Assembly: GCA_014529385.2 (NCBI GenBank)
Contig: CM043963.1
Location: forward strand, 77,427,412 to 77,491,411
DNA: 64,000 bases
Reading direction: 5' to 3'
DNA from: Adiantum capillus-veneris
Lineage: Eukaryota; Streptophyta; Polypodiopsida; Polypodiales; Pteridaceae
Positions 11,870-23,880 of this stretch are shown here, one piece after another. Position numbers and translations under genes: made by a program. The notes below the pieces were generated by a model. The model was given only the letters and a program-made list of their open reading frames with translations. It was not told the origin of the DNA and made no database searches. Position 1 is the first letter of the stretch; each line of letters starts with the position of its first letter.

Positions 11870-13000
11870 TGTGAGCCGAGAATAACTCTCCAAGATTTTG
11901 ACCGCTAGAGACAATAGCCCATCTCTCCATTTTCACCATAGACAATGAGAATGCATTTGTGACTTGGGGTCCAGCTTCTTTCTAAGCTCTTTAGACAGGT
12001 GTGAGAATTACTCACACCCAAAAACAAGTAATCTAGAATAATTAGGATTCTTGCATATCCCACATCTCTTGTGGAATCTTGTAGTTCAATGGATTACTAG
12101 GCGACTTATTGATTATATGCACCACTATCATAACATTCTCTCCCCAACACTCTTGAGCTAAATGTGACATAAATAGCATGGAAGTGACCATCTCTTGAAT
12201 AGTCCTATTCATGCGTTTAGCAACTCCATTTTGAGCAGATGTGTATGATGTAGTGAACTACTTCAAAATGCCTATTTTTCTAGATAAGTGCTTAGATTGA
12301 GAGGATACATACATTCTCCCTTGTTGTCAGTATGCAGGGTCTTTAACTCCTTGCCTGACTGATTTTCTGCCATAGCTAGGGGATTCTAGAAGAACTAAAG
12401 ACTGTGGCCTTCCTCTTTAAGAGGTAGACGCACATCTTTTGAGTAGAGTCATCTACGACAGTCGGGAAATATAATGCTCCCCCTAAAGAGTTATGTGGTG
12501 TATAGCCAAAACTCTATAACTGCTTTATTGCCTTCTAACTCATATGACCAAGCCAACTATGCCATAACTTAGTAGAAGGTATCTCGGCTACATAGATAGA
12601 GTCCTTCACAGAAGAGACATACAAGGAATATAATGAGCCAAAATTTTGGCCTTTGAGCATGACCAATTTACCTTTTCTGATCATCCAAGAACCATTGCCA
12701 AACATTATAATGCATCCAAGATCATCAAGCTATCATGTTGAAACCAAACTGTTAGTTAGCTTTGGCACATGTCTAACACTTAACATCACGAACTCAATAT
12801 TGTTATGCATACACAACTTCACATCTCCAATGCCACATATCTCAAGCTAATGAGAATCACCCAGCTCAATTGAACCATATGGAGAAGCATAATTGGAGAA
12901 CCACTCCTTGTGAGGAGTATCATGAAAACTAGTACCCTAGTCAATTATCTAATTTTGCGCATAACATTCATGAAGGGCTAAAAAAGCCTCTGGACTCAAA
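11870..13000 (-). pseudogene. copia integrase fragment
   Basis: Read through several stops, this stretch shows the pre-integrase motif LWHSWLGHMS (about 12,541-12,572; usual form LWHRRLGHMS), a LDDLG segment, and TDNKGE near 12,320-12,340 for the usual SDNGGEY of the catalytic core. The family inserts retrotransposon cDNA into chromosomes. No frame is intact and the catalytic core is clearly damaged. Confidence 0.75.
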
Positions 13001-13456
13001 TTAGAAGTGATGACTACTACATCTAACAACTTTAACATGTCAAGAACAGCATCAACATGTGGAGACTTAGCAACATTGAACTTCTCTATCCTTACACTAC
13101 TCTTAAGAGGTGCAAAGATTGAGACAATTGTTGTACCCTTCTCTCTTTGAAAAAAACGGAAATATTTCTTCATGTGTCCTTTCTTGTGAAAATGGTTTCA
13201 ATGTTCCTCGTGTCACATCCATGGCTCTTGCTACATACATTCTTGTGATTTTGAGAATGACCACGGTTGCGACTACGATCCCTCTATCTTTGATTGATCC
13301 TCTTGCTACTTCCACTTGCCATATATACACCACCATGCCCAATAGTGTCAAGAGAGTGGCATCAAATATTTTCTGTGAGCAAAGCACTGGTAACATCACT
13401 AAAAAACAAGCTTTCCCTTAGGGGTGGAGTTACAAATGGTAGTGCTAAATGTATCC

Positions 13457-13920
13457 CTATGTAGGCAAAGAACATAACAAGAAAATGGCTTTCATTTCAT
13501 CATCGAAAGTAACCTCTTTTGATGTTAATTGAGTAAACACATTGTTAAACTTGTTCAGGTGTGAGCTAACACTGCTACCCTCTTTCATGTTAAGATTCAA
13601 AGGCTTCTTCATGAGAAACACTTTGTTCGACGCACTCTTACTATCCCATGCTGAGCATAAACACTCCCATAGTTCTTTAGCATTGGTCTTGTCCATATTC
13701 ATGACGAATATAGATTCACCAAGATGCAACCTAATAGATGCCATGGCACAAGCATCAAGCTACTTGCACTGATTATATGTGTACAAACCCTCTTTGTTCT
13801 CTTTCAATGGCACTGCAAGTCCTTTCTTGATTAGCACATCAAGCATTCTTTGTTTCCGTGTAGTGAAGTTTGTGCCATCAAACTTCTTAATAAAGTAATA
13901 TTTTTTCTTAGAGGATCAAG
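13457..13920 (-). pseudogene. copia gag (UBN2-type) fragment
   Basis: This is the N-terminal part of a copia Gag, which packages retrotransposon RNA. The best open piece (13,457-13,744) reads ASIRLHLGESIFVMNMDKTN, then AKELWECLCSAWDSKSASNK and FNNVFTQLTSKEVTFDDEM, typical of the UBN2 gag domain. Upstream, in a frame interrupted by stops, FDGTNFTTRKQRMLDVLIKK is the usual start of this domain. A degenerate zinc-knuckle zone follows at about 13.2 kb. The equivalent region of relic 2 aligns well, which supports the family call. Confidence 0.8.
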
Positions 13921-14751
13921 ACGTATTGATAAGAGCTAATTTCAAGAGAGTAACGCTAAGAGCTTATGGAAGAAAATTTGATAGATTCTCCTCTATTTAG
14001 AGATCAAAATCTCAAGTGAAACTCAGCAAAAAACACAGCAATGTCAATCCAAAAGAGTGATGTCATCAAACTAGAGGACTCATGCAAAAAAGATAGAATC
14101 TTCTCTATACAAAGATCAAAATCTCAAGCAAAACTCAACAATCAATGCATAAACTATAAACAGAGTTCTCACAGGGCATACACTTGTATATATTGCTCCA
14201 AACGGCATAAACAAGTCAGAAATTGGCATAAATTGCATACTATTCAAAAGAAATGTCAAAACACTACCAACTTGGCATCAAAGAACATATACCCTTCTAT
14301 ACATACCCTATGGCAAGGCCACAAATGGGGATCTCTAGCACCCTAATCCACCTTAGACTTGGTAACCCGGCCCCTAGTGCTCAGCTTTTGAAAACCTCAT
14401 GCAACAACCCTCACAAAAGGTTATTGCTAACAGTTGAGCCACAATCTTAGACTCGTGCTCTTTTTTACCAAGACAGAGAAATGGCCGGCACTGCCAAAGC
14501 AAGCCAAAATTGGCTCCACAATAGCACGTAATGGTAGCATTCGCAACATACGGTACATCCAAAACGTAAAATTGTCACTACAAGACTATGAGACATGTGC
14601 TCAAATAGGCATCACTGAGATGCAAGCAAAATCTAGACTAAAGTGAGGTCCCTATGGGGACTAAAAATTGCTCTCAAGAAAGCATAAGCACACACAAGGT
14701 GCTAATCATGCATATCCATATGCATAAAAATGTGAAAGAGAAGTAGTCACT

Positions 14752-14877
14752 GGTAATAAATCTCCCACTAAACTTGGAATTTGTCACTAACAAAACATGT
14801 CAACTATAGCCAACGGTAAGAAATCTCCCACTAAACTTGGAATTTGTCACTAACAAAACATGTCAACTATAGCCAAC
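14752..14877. repeat. 63-bp tandem duplication
   Basis: Two almost identical units, 14,752-14,814 and 14,815-14,877, each with CTCCCACTAAACTTGGAATT. They lie in the leader of copia relic 1. Confidence 0.95.
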
Positions 14878-15556
14878 TAGGCTAGGAAAATTAGACCAAA
14901 GATGCCATGCATGCAGTAATTTGGCACATGTCATGCATAAGAAACAACACATCCATAGTAGGATTTCCTGCTTAGAAACTTGTAAACCTATTGATGTGTA
15001 ACTGTGAGTCCATAAAATCGATAAAATTGGAAATTTGTCAGCCGTCAACAACTAAGCATCACAAAATCAGATCACAGTAGGCATACATTAAGATCTCTGC
15101 AATACAGAGTGCTAAGAAGCCAAGCAATAGTTTGTAAGACTTCTCTCTCTGATGATGCCATGAAAAAATGATGTATCAATGTCAATATTGATGTCGAGAT
15201 CGGGTTGGTTCCAAATCCTTTGCCGATGCCAAGAAAAATAGCTAGGTATCAATGTCAATTTCCATCATCGGGTGGAAACGCCTCACCAATTATGAACGCC
15301 CAGAAAGTCACTACACTCTCTCACATACTCTCTATATTGTAGTGGCCAATGCCAAAAATTGAAGCAATTGTCGATGCCAAAAAAGTTGAAGTGTGTGAGC
15401 CATTAGAGAGGAAAAGAGGCTTTCTCTCTCTTCTCTTCTCTTCTCTTCTGTTGCTGGCCAAAACAATCTATGTGTGTGTATGCGCACATACCTCTGTCTC
15501 TTTTCTCTTGTCCAATGCCAATAAGCTTTGTCTCCCTCTTCTCTGTGTTTTGAAAC

Positions 15557-15559
<3 letters not shown>

Positions 15560-15610
<51 letters not shown>
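15560..15610. repeat. (TG)n microsatellite
   Basis: About 50 nt of TG repeats followed by CGCACACACA. Open frames through it are artefacts. Confidence 0.97.
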
Positions 15611-15613
<3 letters not shown>

Positions 15614-15659
15614 ACACACAACAAGCTGCAAAGTTTTGAGCACATGATCCACGATTTGG

Positions 15660-16190
15660 TCATCAGAGGAGGTATCTGGGGGGGCATCTTACTTTGCTTA
15701 TGCAATGTTGTGGTTGCTCAAGTTCTATCCAAATGCAGAGTTTATGAACTTTTCTCCAATGTGGGTCACACTTAAGAACCTCTTTCTCTGGCTCTAGGGC
15801 CATGTGGACACTATTGCCAATCTTCTGGGCCGGGTACTATTTAATGGAGCATGTTAGGCCAGGCTTGGATGTGAAAGTATGCATTTTGTGGGACATGTGC
15901 AGACCCACTCCCAAATACCTAGATCTCAATATGGGAATTTATGGTGCCTATTGGCAATAAGTGGCTTTTACTTCATTCCCTAATGCTTGCTATAAATGTC
16001 AAGAGTTGGACACTATGATATGAACTGTATCAAGGCTAAAGTGGCCACAATCCAGTGGGCACGACGACATGGAGACGTGTTTCTAGTGGTACCATGCCTC
16101 TTGTGAGCTCCAACAAGAATGTGGGGGAGGATGGTGACAGTGAGATGAACTAGGGTGGGATAAGCAAAGAGTTTAATAACCCTGCATAAG
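15660..16190 (+). pseudogene. LINE ORF1/gag-like fragment with zinc knuckle
   Basis: Read on the plus strand with one frameshift, this gives MWVTLKNLFLWL, then HVDTIANLLGRVLF, HVRPGLDVKVCILWDMCRP, TPKYLDLNMGIYG, and CYKCQEL followed in another frame by HYDMNCIKAK. Together the last two make a C-x2-C-x4-H-x4-C knuckle. This arrangement matches the DUF4283-plus-zinc-knuckle ORF1 of plant LINEs. It lies between the two copia relics, on the opposite strand. No RT follows, so it is a truncated fragment. Confidence 0.5.
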
Positions 16191-16393
16191 AGTTGTAGGA
16201 TAAGCCTAAGTGCCCCACAACTGAGATTTAGGATATGCCAGAGCTGCTTGTCAACTCAACTATGGAGAATCAGGCACCCAATGAATCCTCCCAACCTGAC
16301 ACTACTACTATAAGTGAAGTGAAAGTCCAGAAGTTAGAATTCATTGGCCATGTGATAAATGTTGTGCATCCTTCCACCAACATTGTTAGTTTG

Positions 16394-17251
16394 TTAAAAA
16401 TAAAGAAAAATAAAAAGAGATGCTTGATGCTTGCAGTAAATTAGCGTGTGATAGCATAGACATAATCCGTATTGGATGGTCCTATTCATTCGTTCCGCAA
16501 CACCATTTTTTGCAGGGGTATAAGGAGTTGTAAACTCACGCTTAATTTCCCTACTTGAACAAAAGTCTATAAACTCTTTGGAGACATATTCTCCACCATT
16601 GTCTGAGCGCAAAGCTTTCAACTTATGTTCAGACTGAGTCTCAACACTAGATTAGAACTTCTTAAAGCAAGAAAAGGTCTCATCTTTAGACTTCATGGCA
16701 TAGACCCAAACATGCTTTGTTGCATCATCAATGAATGTAACATAATAGCACGCACTACCATGGGATTTAGAAGGCATAGGTCCACATAAATCATTGTGCA
16801 CAATCTCTAAGGGTTTTCTTTATTTATTAAAAGAATGTGTATGATGTGTCCATGTTTGCTTTCCATATTGACAATGCTCACAAAAGGGAAAATCAAAAAA
16901 TGACAAAGACGGTAAGTAGCCCAAACGAGAGAGTGTCTCCATTCCCTTCTTTGGCATATGTCCTAACCGGCTATGCCACAAAACAACGGTTGGCAGCTCG
17001 GTTACAAAAAGAACACTATTTTTATCAGATACATAAAGAGGATAAGCTGAACCAACTTTAGAACCATGGGCTATAATAAGATGACCCTTTGCAACACACC
17101 AAGACTGCTGATGAAAAGTGACTTTGTAACCCAAGTCATCAAGACGTCCAACTAAAATCAAGTTACTTGTCAAGCCTGGAACATGAAGCACATTATCAAG
17201 ACTACTGATGAAAAGTGACTTTGTAACCCAAGTCATCAAGACGTCCAACAA
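16394..17251 (-). pseudogene. copia integrase fragment
   Basis: This is the pre-integrase and core region. Landmarks are VLWHSRLGHMPKKGMETLSR, CEHCQYGKQ, a degenerate HNDLCGPMPSKSHGSACYYV stretch with FIDDATKHVWVYAMKSKDE, LRSDNGGEYVSKEFIDFC and PYTPAKNGVAERMNRTIQ. The zinc-binding and catalytic core motifs are readable across two frames. After NRTIQ the frame shifts and homology stops at about 16,439. A 97-bp tandem duplication sits at the domain's 5' edge. Confidence 0.85.
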
Positions 17252-17299
17252 AAATCAGGTTGCGTGTCAAGGTTGGAACATGACGCACATTATGGATGA
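17106..17299. repeat. 97-bp tandem duplication at protease/integrase junction
   Basis: Units 17,106-17,202 and 17,203-17,299 both contain GATGAAAAGTGACTTTGTAA. They differ at roughly ten positions, mostly in the distal half. The unit encodes the VGRLDDLGYKVTFHQ segment twice in different frames. Confidence 0.93.
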
Positions 17300-17567
17300 T
17301 AAACTTCACCCCATTTCCCATAACCATAGCAATATCACCTACACCAACAATGTCACAAGGGTAATTGTCCCCAAGTTTAACAGAGCCAATGGTTTCCTCG
17401 TATGTAGTAAACCAATGCCTATGAGGTGTGGCATGCAACGAAGAACCCAAATCAAGAATCCATATATGGGATACTTCACCACTAACAAGGACCTCAACTG
17501 GCATAGAACTCTGCAAAGATAGAGTTTCATGTGCATCATAAAAGACATCATTATTTTTAGTCAACAT
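17202..17567 (-). pseudogene. copia protease region
   Basis: The segment reads WILDLGSSLHATPHRHWFTT, where the family usually has W-x-L-D-S-G-A-S-x-H-M-T. The Asp-Ser-Gly catalytic triplet has become Asp-Leu-Gly, so it is not a working aspartic protease. It continues into VKLGDNYPCDIVGVGDIAM and RHVPTLTRNLIFVGRLDDLG, the normal linker to integrase. Confidence 0.8.
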
Positions 17568-17975
17568 ATTAATGTCTTGCGCATCACTGTCATCCTGAAC
17601 TATGTTCAGTTCTTCAATCTTAACCGAACTCTTCGGTTTCTCCTCTTTATCATCATGATCTTTGCCTTTATCTTTTCCCTTCTCTTTGTCTCGCTTTCAA
17701 GCATAACAATCCTTCGTTATGTGACCAAACTTATCACAATAATGGCATTGAACATTGCAGTGACCACGAGACTTTGATCTACCCTTTGATGCATCTCTAT
17801 TGCCCTCTTTCTTGGAGTGATGTTGCAAAGAACGGCCCTTACATTGCTTATCATCCCTTTGCACATAATGAGCTTCGCATAATGTGAGCTAGTCATGGTC
17901 TTCCGACGCATCTCCTCTGACAAAAGTGCACTAGTAACATCATCGTATTTTAGCGTACCATTAGGAGCATAGTTA

Positions 17976-18829
17976 CTAACAGTTGTGCAAAAGATATCCC
18001 AAGAGGGTGGCAAACGAACAAAGAAAAAAGATTGCTTTCATCTCATCATCAATGGTCATGCATTCTGCACAAATCTGGGCAAAAAGAGAATCAAAATCAT
18101 TGATATGAATGGCAATGTTAGCTGACTCCTTCATACGAAGGTTGAAAAGTTTTCGCATCATGAAAACCTTCTTGCTAGTCGTATCCACACTGACTCACCA
18201 TTAGGAAGAGGATGGGGTCTAAAAGGGCCTCTTTATTTGCCGTGAGATTATGAAGGTGGTTAACATTTTGACAAATAGATACATGCCATGTGTACAACAA
18301 TGGTGGGGTTGTAATAGAGGTGTAAGAGTGGCCTTCCATAACTCCTACATATAATCTCTCATTTGAGCAGATATTGTGGATTTATAATCTACACGCCAAG
18401 CTCTTTCCGTAGATATGTCACATTATATGGTTTTGCCAGTTAGATTTTAAATTTCATTTGGAGGGGGGGGGGGGGGATTTGACTTCAAGTAAACTAGCCG
18501 TTTTGTCTGTTTGAAATTAAAAGTTTTCCTTTAATTTCTTTCTTAATACTAGAGGTTTAACTTCCTTAAACTGCCAAATAAAGAGGCCTCCTAGACCCCA
18601 TTCTCTTCATAATGCCAAGGTGCAGTCTTATCGTAGACCTGCATAGCTCATCAAGCTCCTCCCACTGAAACGGAGTCATGTGCATATCTTCAATTCTAAC
18701 CGCATAGGTAATAGGCAACTTTTGCTTCTTTTGGACAAGCACATCATGCATTTGGTTCTTCCAAAGCTGAAAATTAGTGCCATCAAACTTGTTTATGTCA
18801 TAAATGTCACGGTCTTTGCTAGTAGACAT
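17976..18829 (-). pseudogene. copia gag, split by an inserted inverted-repeat element
   Basis: The N-terminal part (18,615-18,829) reads MSTSKDRDIYDINKFDGTNF and ends STIRLHLG. The next part (17,976-18,188) reads TTSKKVFMMRKLFNLRMKES and the MTIDDEMKAIFFLCS stretch. Between them lies the 416-bp insertion at 18,199-18,614. About 20-30 residues expected between the halves are missing, so a deletion accompanied or followed the insertion. The zinc knuckle CHYCDKFGHITKDC lies at 17,706-17,747 in another frame. Confidence 0.83.
18199..18614. mobile_element. 416-bp non-autonomous terminal-inverted-repeat element (MITE-like)
   Basis: The ends are imperfect inverted repeats of about 45 bp. The left end reads CATTAGGAAGAGGATGGGGT and the right end in reverse complement reads CATTATGAAGAGAATGGGGT. 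Both continue through GGCCTCTTTATTTG. There is no coding sequence inside, only a G run near 18,461-18,475. It interrupts copia gag. A clean target duplication is not visible, perhaps because host gag sequence was deleted at the site, so the superfamily is undecided. Confidence 0.8.
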
Positions 18830-19992
18830 GGTGACAAAACTACTAAAAGATTCTAGGAAAATTTCGACAGAGTCTCCTTTGTATTTGGGACTATGTCAAC
18901 CAAAATACGAGACAAAATGACCAAGTATGTCACTCACAAAAGCATAAAAGAGGAAAATGCCTCTCAAAAGCACACTGTATAGAGACCAACTAAGGCGTAT
19001 AAACTGTCAAACTGGCCATAGATCGTCAACTCGGCGTCAAAAGCACCTATACCACTCTATACATTTCCTATGACGAGGCCTCATAAGGGATGCTCGAGCT
19101 ATCTGTATCACCGAAGGTATCTCCACTCTTGAGAATACCCCAACTCAATGAAAACCTCACTCTATCGACCCTCAATAATGTAGGTTATGCAGCAAAACGT
19201 GTAGCAAAGTCTTAGAAATGGCTATCATTCGAACCAAGTCTCAAAAATGACCAGGACTGTCGTACTAGACAAAATGTGGCTCCACAAAAGCGTACAACGG
19301 CAATATCCACAAAGACGTACAAGTTTGTCATGATGCTCAAACACGTGCCAAAAGCATGTGCATGTGCATGCAAAGAAATATTCCTTCAAGGAGTCAAACT
19401 TCTCTGAAAAGAGCTCAGACACTGTCAAAAGTGTCAACATATGCATGTATGCATTAAAAAAAAAATTGCTCCCACTAGAACCACAATATCGTAAGTAGTG
19501 AAACCTGTAGCCTGTGAGTCGATGCCGATGCTGTAGCCGAAGCCAAAATCGAAGCCAAAAAGCATAGAGGAAGCTAACCAAGCTGCTCTATGTACCTGTA
19601 CCTGTACATGTATCTATATATGTACCTGTAGTCAAAGAAGACTGCCGTCAAACTCCCACTCTATGTGTGTGTATGAGGCCACTCCAAAAGAGGCTACACA
19701 CTCCCGAATGAGCCGTGGGCTCTCGTAGATGGAAGAGACTGCAACATGGTACCTGTAATGGCTATGGAAGCTCTACAGCACAAACTACCAAAAGAGAGCT
19801 GAAAATGTAGCTCCTAAATTGTATCTTGAGTGAAGTTTTTGATGGCACGAATGGCTCTAAAAGGGGGGTAAAACCCCAGAACACCTATTAGAAACGCTCT
19901 CGAAATGCTAAATTTGCCGATGCCAAAGTTGAAACCCTGTTTACACTCTTGAAAGTGTGCGCACACACGGAAGCAATTTCAAAAATGAAACA

Positions 19993-20004
19993 GCTTTGAT
20001 ACCA
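19993..20004 (-). promoter_or_regulatory. retrotransposon primer-binding site (initiator tRNA-Met type)
   Basis: The minus strand reads TGGTATCAAAGC, one mismatch from TGGTATCAGAGC, the usual complement of plant initiator tRNA-Met. It abuts the candidate LTR. Confidence 0.75.
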
Positions 20005-20006
20005 GA

Positions 20007-20290
20007 TGAAGGAGAGGATTCGAGAACACAGCAGAAGAGGAAGAAGAATACGTACACACACTCACACACACACCACCATAGCCACACACACAGGTTGGAG
20101 GGGGAGAGCCGACACACACTGTGTGTCCCCTTTCTTTTTTTAATATCTTATGCACTTAGGCACAATACACAGTTTACTTTGTGTTAGTGGCTCACACAAG
20201 TGTATAGTTGTACACTTAGGGTTAGTGACAGTTAGTGATGGGCAGTCGGCCACATGGCCATTAAACCTAAAGTCCTCAGCTTCACTAACA
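20007..20290 (-). repeat. candidate 5' LTR of copia relic 2
   Basis: It lies directly upstream of the primer-binding site, with TG at 20,007 and TAACA at 20,286-20,290 giving TG...CA ends (about 284 bp). No partner LTR is present because the element is 3'-truncated, so the outer end is a guess. Confidence 0.5.
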
Positions 20291-22049
20291 TTGTGTGAGT
20301 ATCAAGTACAATAGAGAGTGATTTTTGGCTTGCTTGCAAGGAATAGAGAATACACCCTTTGACCTTGAAAATCAAAAGTTTGTAGGTTCTACCACAAAGA
20401 GAGCTTTAGAGAAAAGAAATTTGCAAATGGCAATAGAACATCAAAGCAACCTGCCACCATTGACAAGACCATCTAGATCTCACATTGAGCCTCTTGAAAC
20501 ACCCCTTTATGAATCATCTACCCAAACATTTTGTCCTGCACAACCCCTTTTTCCTTACTAGTGTTAACCACTTTTGTATTTTTTGGAGTTTGCCTATGGT
20601 TGAATTATTTATGAAGGCATTGGAAATGCTATCATTTTCTTAGCCTTTATGTTGTAAGTAATTGGAAAATTCTAGTTGTATTTAGTAGCGGTTTTGTTAT
20701 AGCCAATGGTTTTGTGAAAACTACAAATCACTTGATACAATGGGCTTCAAAATCATGTAATCATAAGCTCTTTATAAAGTTTATAACTCACTTTTGTATC
20801 GCACGATCTCTCTTTTCTTAATGTAATCTTCTTGCAGCATTTCATAATGTCTGATAGAAAAGGTCTTTGGTAGAGGATGCGATCAATATTCAATGCAGGT
20901 CTTGACATAAACCACCTCCTATTAACAATATGTTTGCTACTATTTTAGGTGATGAAATAAAACGATGGCTGCATTTCATGCATCAACAAGCTAGGAGCAT
21001 GAGCAATGTTAAGTTTTTTGAAGTTCTAGAGAAGACTCACGAATTGCAAGGGAAGATATCATACACTTGATTGGATAAAGCTCTAGACATAGACAATGAA
21101 GTGGTTTTCACAACCTTGATGCTTCGGTTTTGGGAGAGCATGAGTTATATAGAGTCCCACCACAATGCGTCTTTGAAAAAAACTCTTAGCACATGGGACC
21201 ATCTATGAAATTATTTTTTTACACTAGTCACTAGTACTCTCAGAGCCGCCACTTTGGAGGATGTCAAAGGCACAAAGGAGTGGAAAGGTGGAAGCAAAAT
21301 TTAGAGGTAGAGGTAGGGAATGAATAGAACATGAAAGGAGTTTTTGGTTGTAATTGACAAGGAAAACATGTTCTAATATGAGTCTCTCTCTCTCCCTCTC
21401 TATCTCTATCTATATACTATCCCTCACTATTTTTAATGTGTCATGCTCAATTAATGTTTTTTGAAAAGCTCACATCTACTTAACAGACAAGTGACTAAGA
21501 GAGTTAGGCAAACACTTGAATTTGACTTTTGCATGTGAAGCATGATTTTTAAGCTGATAAATGGGCCCTTTTATTTGAAAGCTCAATTTGTTCTTTCATT
21601 TTTTGGGAAATTACCAAAAAAATATTATATCTCTATAATCGTTTCTATTGGTAGTTGGACAATGTTGGTAGAGAACTTCTATTATATCCCTATAATCGTT
21701 TCTATTGGTAGAGGACAATGTTGCTCAAAATAGTTCTATTAGTAGTTGAAGAATTTTGCTGGAGAACTTTTGTGACAAAAGCCTTGGTTTCAAAAGATTA
21801 AAAGTACCACATTTTTTTTTCAAATTGTAAAAGCTTAGGAATGAAAAGACCAATATGTAAAAGGCTATACTCTCACTTCTTCCAAAGCCTTCGTTTATAA
21901 AAATGTTCACTTCATTAAAGGTTTTCGTGAATTTCATTTCAATTTTTTGGTAGATCCTTTGCACAAGGTTCTCCAAAAAAAAATACATCAACGGGGGTCA
22001 TGAGAGCTTGATTACATTTACATACAAAGCTTAAAGCTTATATGTTAAG
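20291..22049. other. mostly non-coding, one unidentified coding relic
   Basis: Apart from the short stretch at 20,941-21,210 and a duplicated motif (TATATCCCTATAATCGTTTC and a variant, about 21,628-21,712), I see no gene, RNA or element boundary. Confidence 0.5.
20941..21210 (+). pseudogene. unidentified coding relic
   Basis: A plus-strand frame with one internal TGA reads IKRWLHFMHQQARSMSNVKF, then LEKTHELQGKISYT, the stop, and LDKALDIDNEVVFTTLMLRF followed by SHHNASLKKTLSTWDHL. Composition and alternating charge look protein-like. I do not recognise a family; a gag-like or transposon-derived domain is possible. Confidence 0.3.
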
Positions 22050-23880
22050 CTATCCTTTTTTTTCTATTACATAGAACCTTGCATTGACCCAATTCAAGGC
22101 AACATTGGGGTCCACCTGATCCCCTTTCTTTTGAAAAAGTAATTCATTTTTGGAGTTCCAAATTGCTATCAACAGAGTAGCTCTTACGATGTAAATGTCC
22201 GTCAAAAGATCCATATTGTCGATGTGTTTAGACCCCAAAGCCTAAGGTCTTGTAAGAAGGGAGTTCCCAAACGAGTGTACACCCATTTGCAAATAGATCC
22301 TGTGAAAGCTCTAATTTTCAGACGACCCAAGAACATGTGCTTGAGGCTTTCGTTCGGGTGCTTGCATATGACACATATACCTTTGGTTAGGCCTCTTGCT
22401 TTAGCCTTGTCCCTAGTGGGGATGAAACCGAAGAGAAGTCACCAAAGGAACAATTTATCTTTATTGTCGCATTTGGCCTTCTAGATGCTGCCAATCACTT
22501 GGCTCCATTTGCTTGCCACCCACTTCTTGGACCAAATCCTGTTGAGGTGATTTGTCCATACCGCTGAAGAGCAAAGATTTACATGAATTGGTTTTGTCTT
22601 GTGCGAGTTAAAAATACTTTCTCCATGCCATTTCCAAGCTTTTTCGTCAAATGGTGTGGAGCAGGGAGGAAGAGTAAGGTTTGAGATCCAGTCTTCCAAT
22701 GAGGGTTTCCTCCTGGAGCAATAGATTGTTGGAGAGCTTCAGATGTTCAAGTGAGCTCCAATCTCCTTTCTGATAATCCCAAAGAAAATCCAGGTTGACA
22801 AAGCCCTTGTTGTTAAGATTTCTGGCTATTTCAATCATGTGGTTATTTAAACCCAAGCCTTCCACAATGGGACCCCACAGGGACCATTGCCGGGTAGTAC
22901 CTTTCCAGTATCTTATATCTTCCTTCCACTTGAGTGAATCCATGGGTTTACGACATTTTTCAGTAAATTTCCCAGTAAAACCTCCTACTTGAGCCCTAAC
23001 TCCAAAAGGGAAGAGAATCATGTTTTGTATGTCGAGGTTGGACCATGAACCTCCTTTAGACCTCATAGGGGTTAACGTTACCATTTTCTTGCCATCACTG
23101 CCCACATCTCTTTGGAATTGGCAAGGATTTTTTTTTTTTTGGCACATAATGCTATATCATGAGTGACAGGGTCATGGATGCCAAGTCCTCCCTGAGCTTT
23201 TGATTTTGCAATTGCCACCCATTTACCCACTTCCAAGGTTTGCTAGCAGAAAGCTTATTTCTCCATAGAAACTCTTTGATTGGTGTCAAAAAGTTCCTTT
23301 TTTTTTTTGGAATAATTGTAGGAATGGTGACGTGCAGGTTATATACAGGATGAAGAAGGTGTTAATTATCGTGGCTCTTCAGTAGAAGGGGATGATTTTT
23401 TCTTGAACCTAATCAAAGGCAATTTTGTGAGTAATCCCTTCCGCAATAGGCATACCCAAGTGACATTATATGTTACCTATCTTCACAACCTCTCTAGTCC
23501 ACCTTGTAGAATCAAATTTATCTTCCTCCGTCAGTAAAATAAGCCTTGATTTTTCTATATTGCATTGAGATCGTGACGATGTGGCAAACAAATGTACAAT
23601 CTCCAAGGCTTGTCTAACATTATTCCCCTCCACTTGGAGGAAGAGAAGCGAATCATCTGCAAACATCTTGATAAGCAATTGTTTGCCATTTTGCAGCCAC
23701 TTACTCCATCATAGCAAAAAGCGAGTGGGTGCAGGCTACAAACCAAAGAGACACAAATGCTATTTCCCTTTCCTCCACAAATGCTATTTCCCAAAACTGC
23801 ATTCAATTTTTTTTTGGCATGCTGAAAAAGACTTGAAGCATATTCATAGGAGTTTGATCCATGGTGTGACATATTGATTC
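22050..23880 (-). pseudogene. plant L1-type LINE relic, RT C-terminal half and zf-RVT end
   Basis: Minus strand, several frames. MFADDSLLFLQ (about 23,640-23,670) is the RT active-site motif with F-A-D-D. KSKAQGGLGIHDPVTHDIAL is the conserved segment after the RT thumb. A long stretch at 22,647-23,147 has WSLWGPIVEGLGLNNH and LDFLWDYQKGDWS, and a CVICKHPNESLKHMF motif near 22,355 matches the zf-RVT domain. The end reads LIAIWNSKNELLFQKKG, also typical of plant L1 ORF2. This subfamily is clearly different from the two LINE copies at 56-64 kb. The 5' half (endonuclease, RT fingers) is absent. Confidence 0.85.

Larger units (their letters stand above)
9400..15160 (-). mobile_element. Ty1-copia retrotransposon relic 1
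   Basis: On the minus strand the domains come in copia order: gag near 13.9-13.4 kb, integrase 13.0-11.9 kb, reverse transcriptase 11.3-10.7 kb and RNase H 9.9-9.5 kb. All are broken by stops and frameshifts. A degenerate primer-binding site related to TGGTATCAGAGC may lie at 15,147-15,160, followed rightward by the presumed LTR. That would leave a leader of about 1.2 kb, similar to copia relic 2. I could not define LTR ends or a target duplication. Local tandem duplications (14,752-14,877 and 11,318-11,476) have added length. Confidence 0.85.
16439..20290 (-). mobile_element. Ty1-copia retrotransposon relic 2 (3'-truncated)
   Basis: From right to left on the minus strand: an LTR candidate (20,007-20,290), a primer-binding site (19,993-20,004), a leader of about 1.1 kb, gag, zinc knuckle, protease and integrase. 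The element stops inside integrase at about 16,439, just after MSMLSHANL in a shifted frame. RT, RNase H and the 3' LTR are absent. A 416-bp inverted-repeat element sits in gag. Confidence 0.83.
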
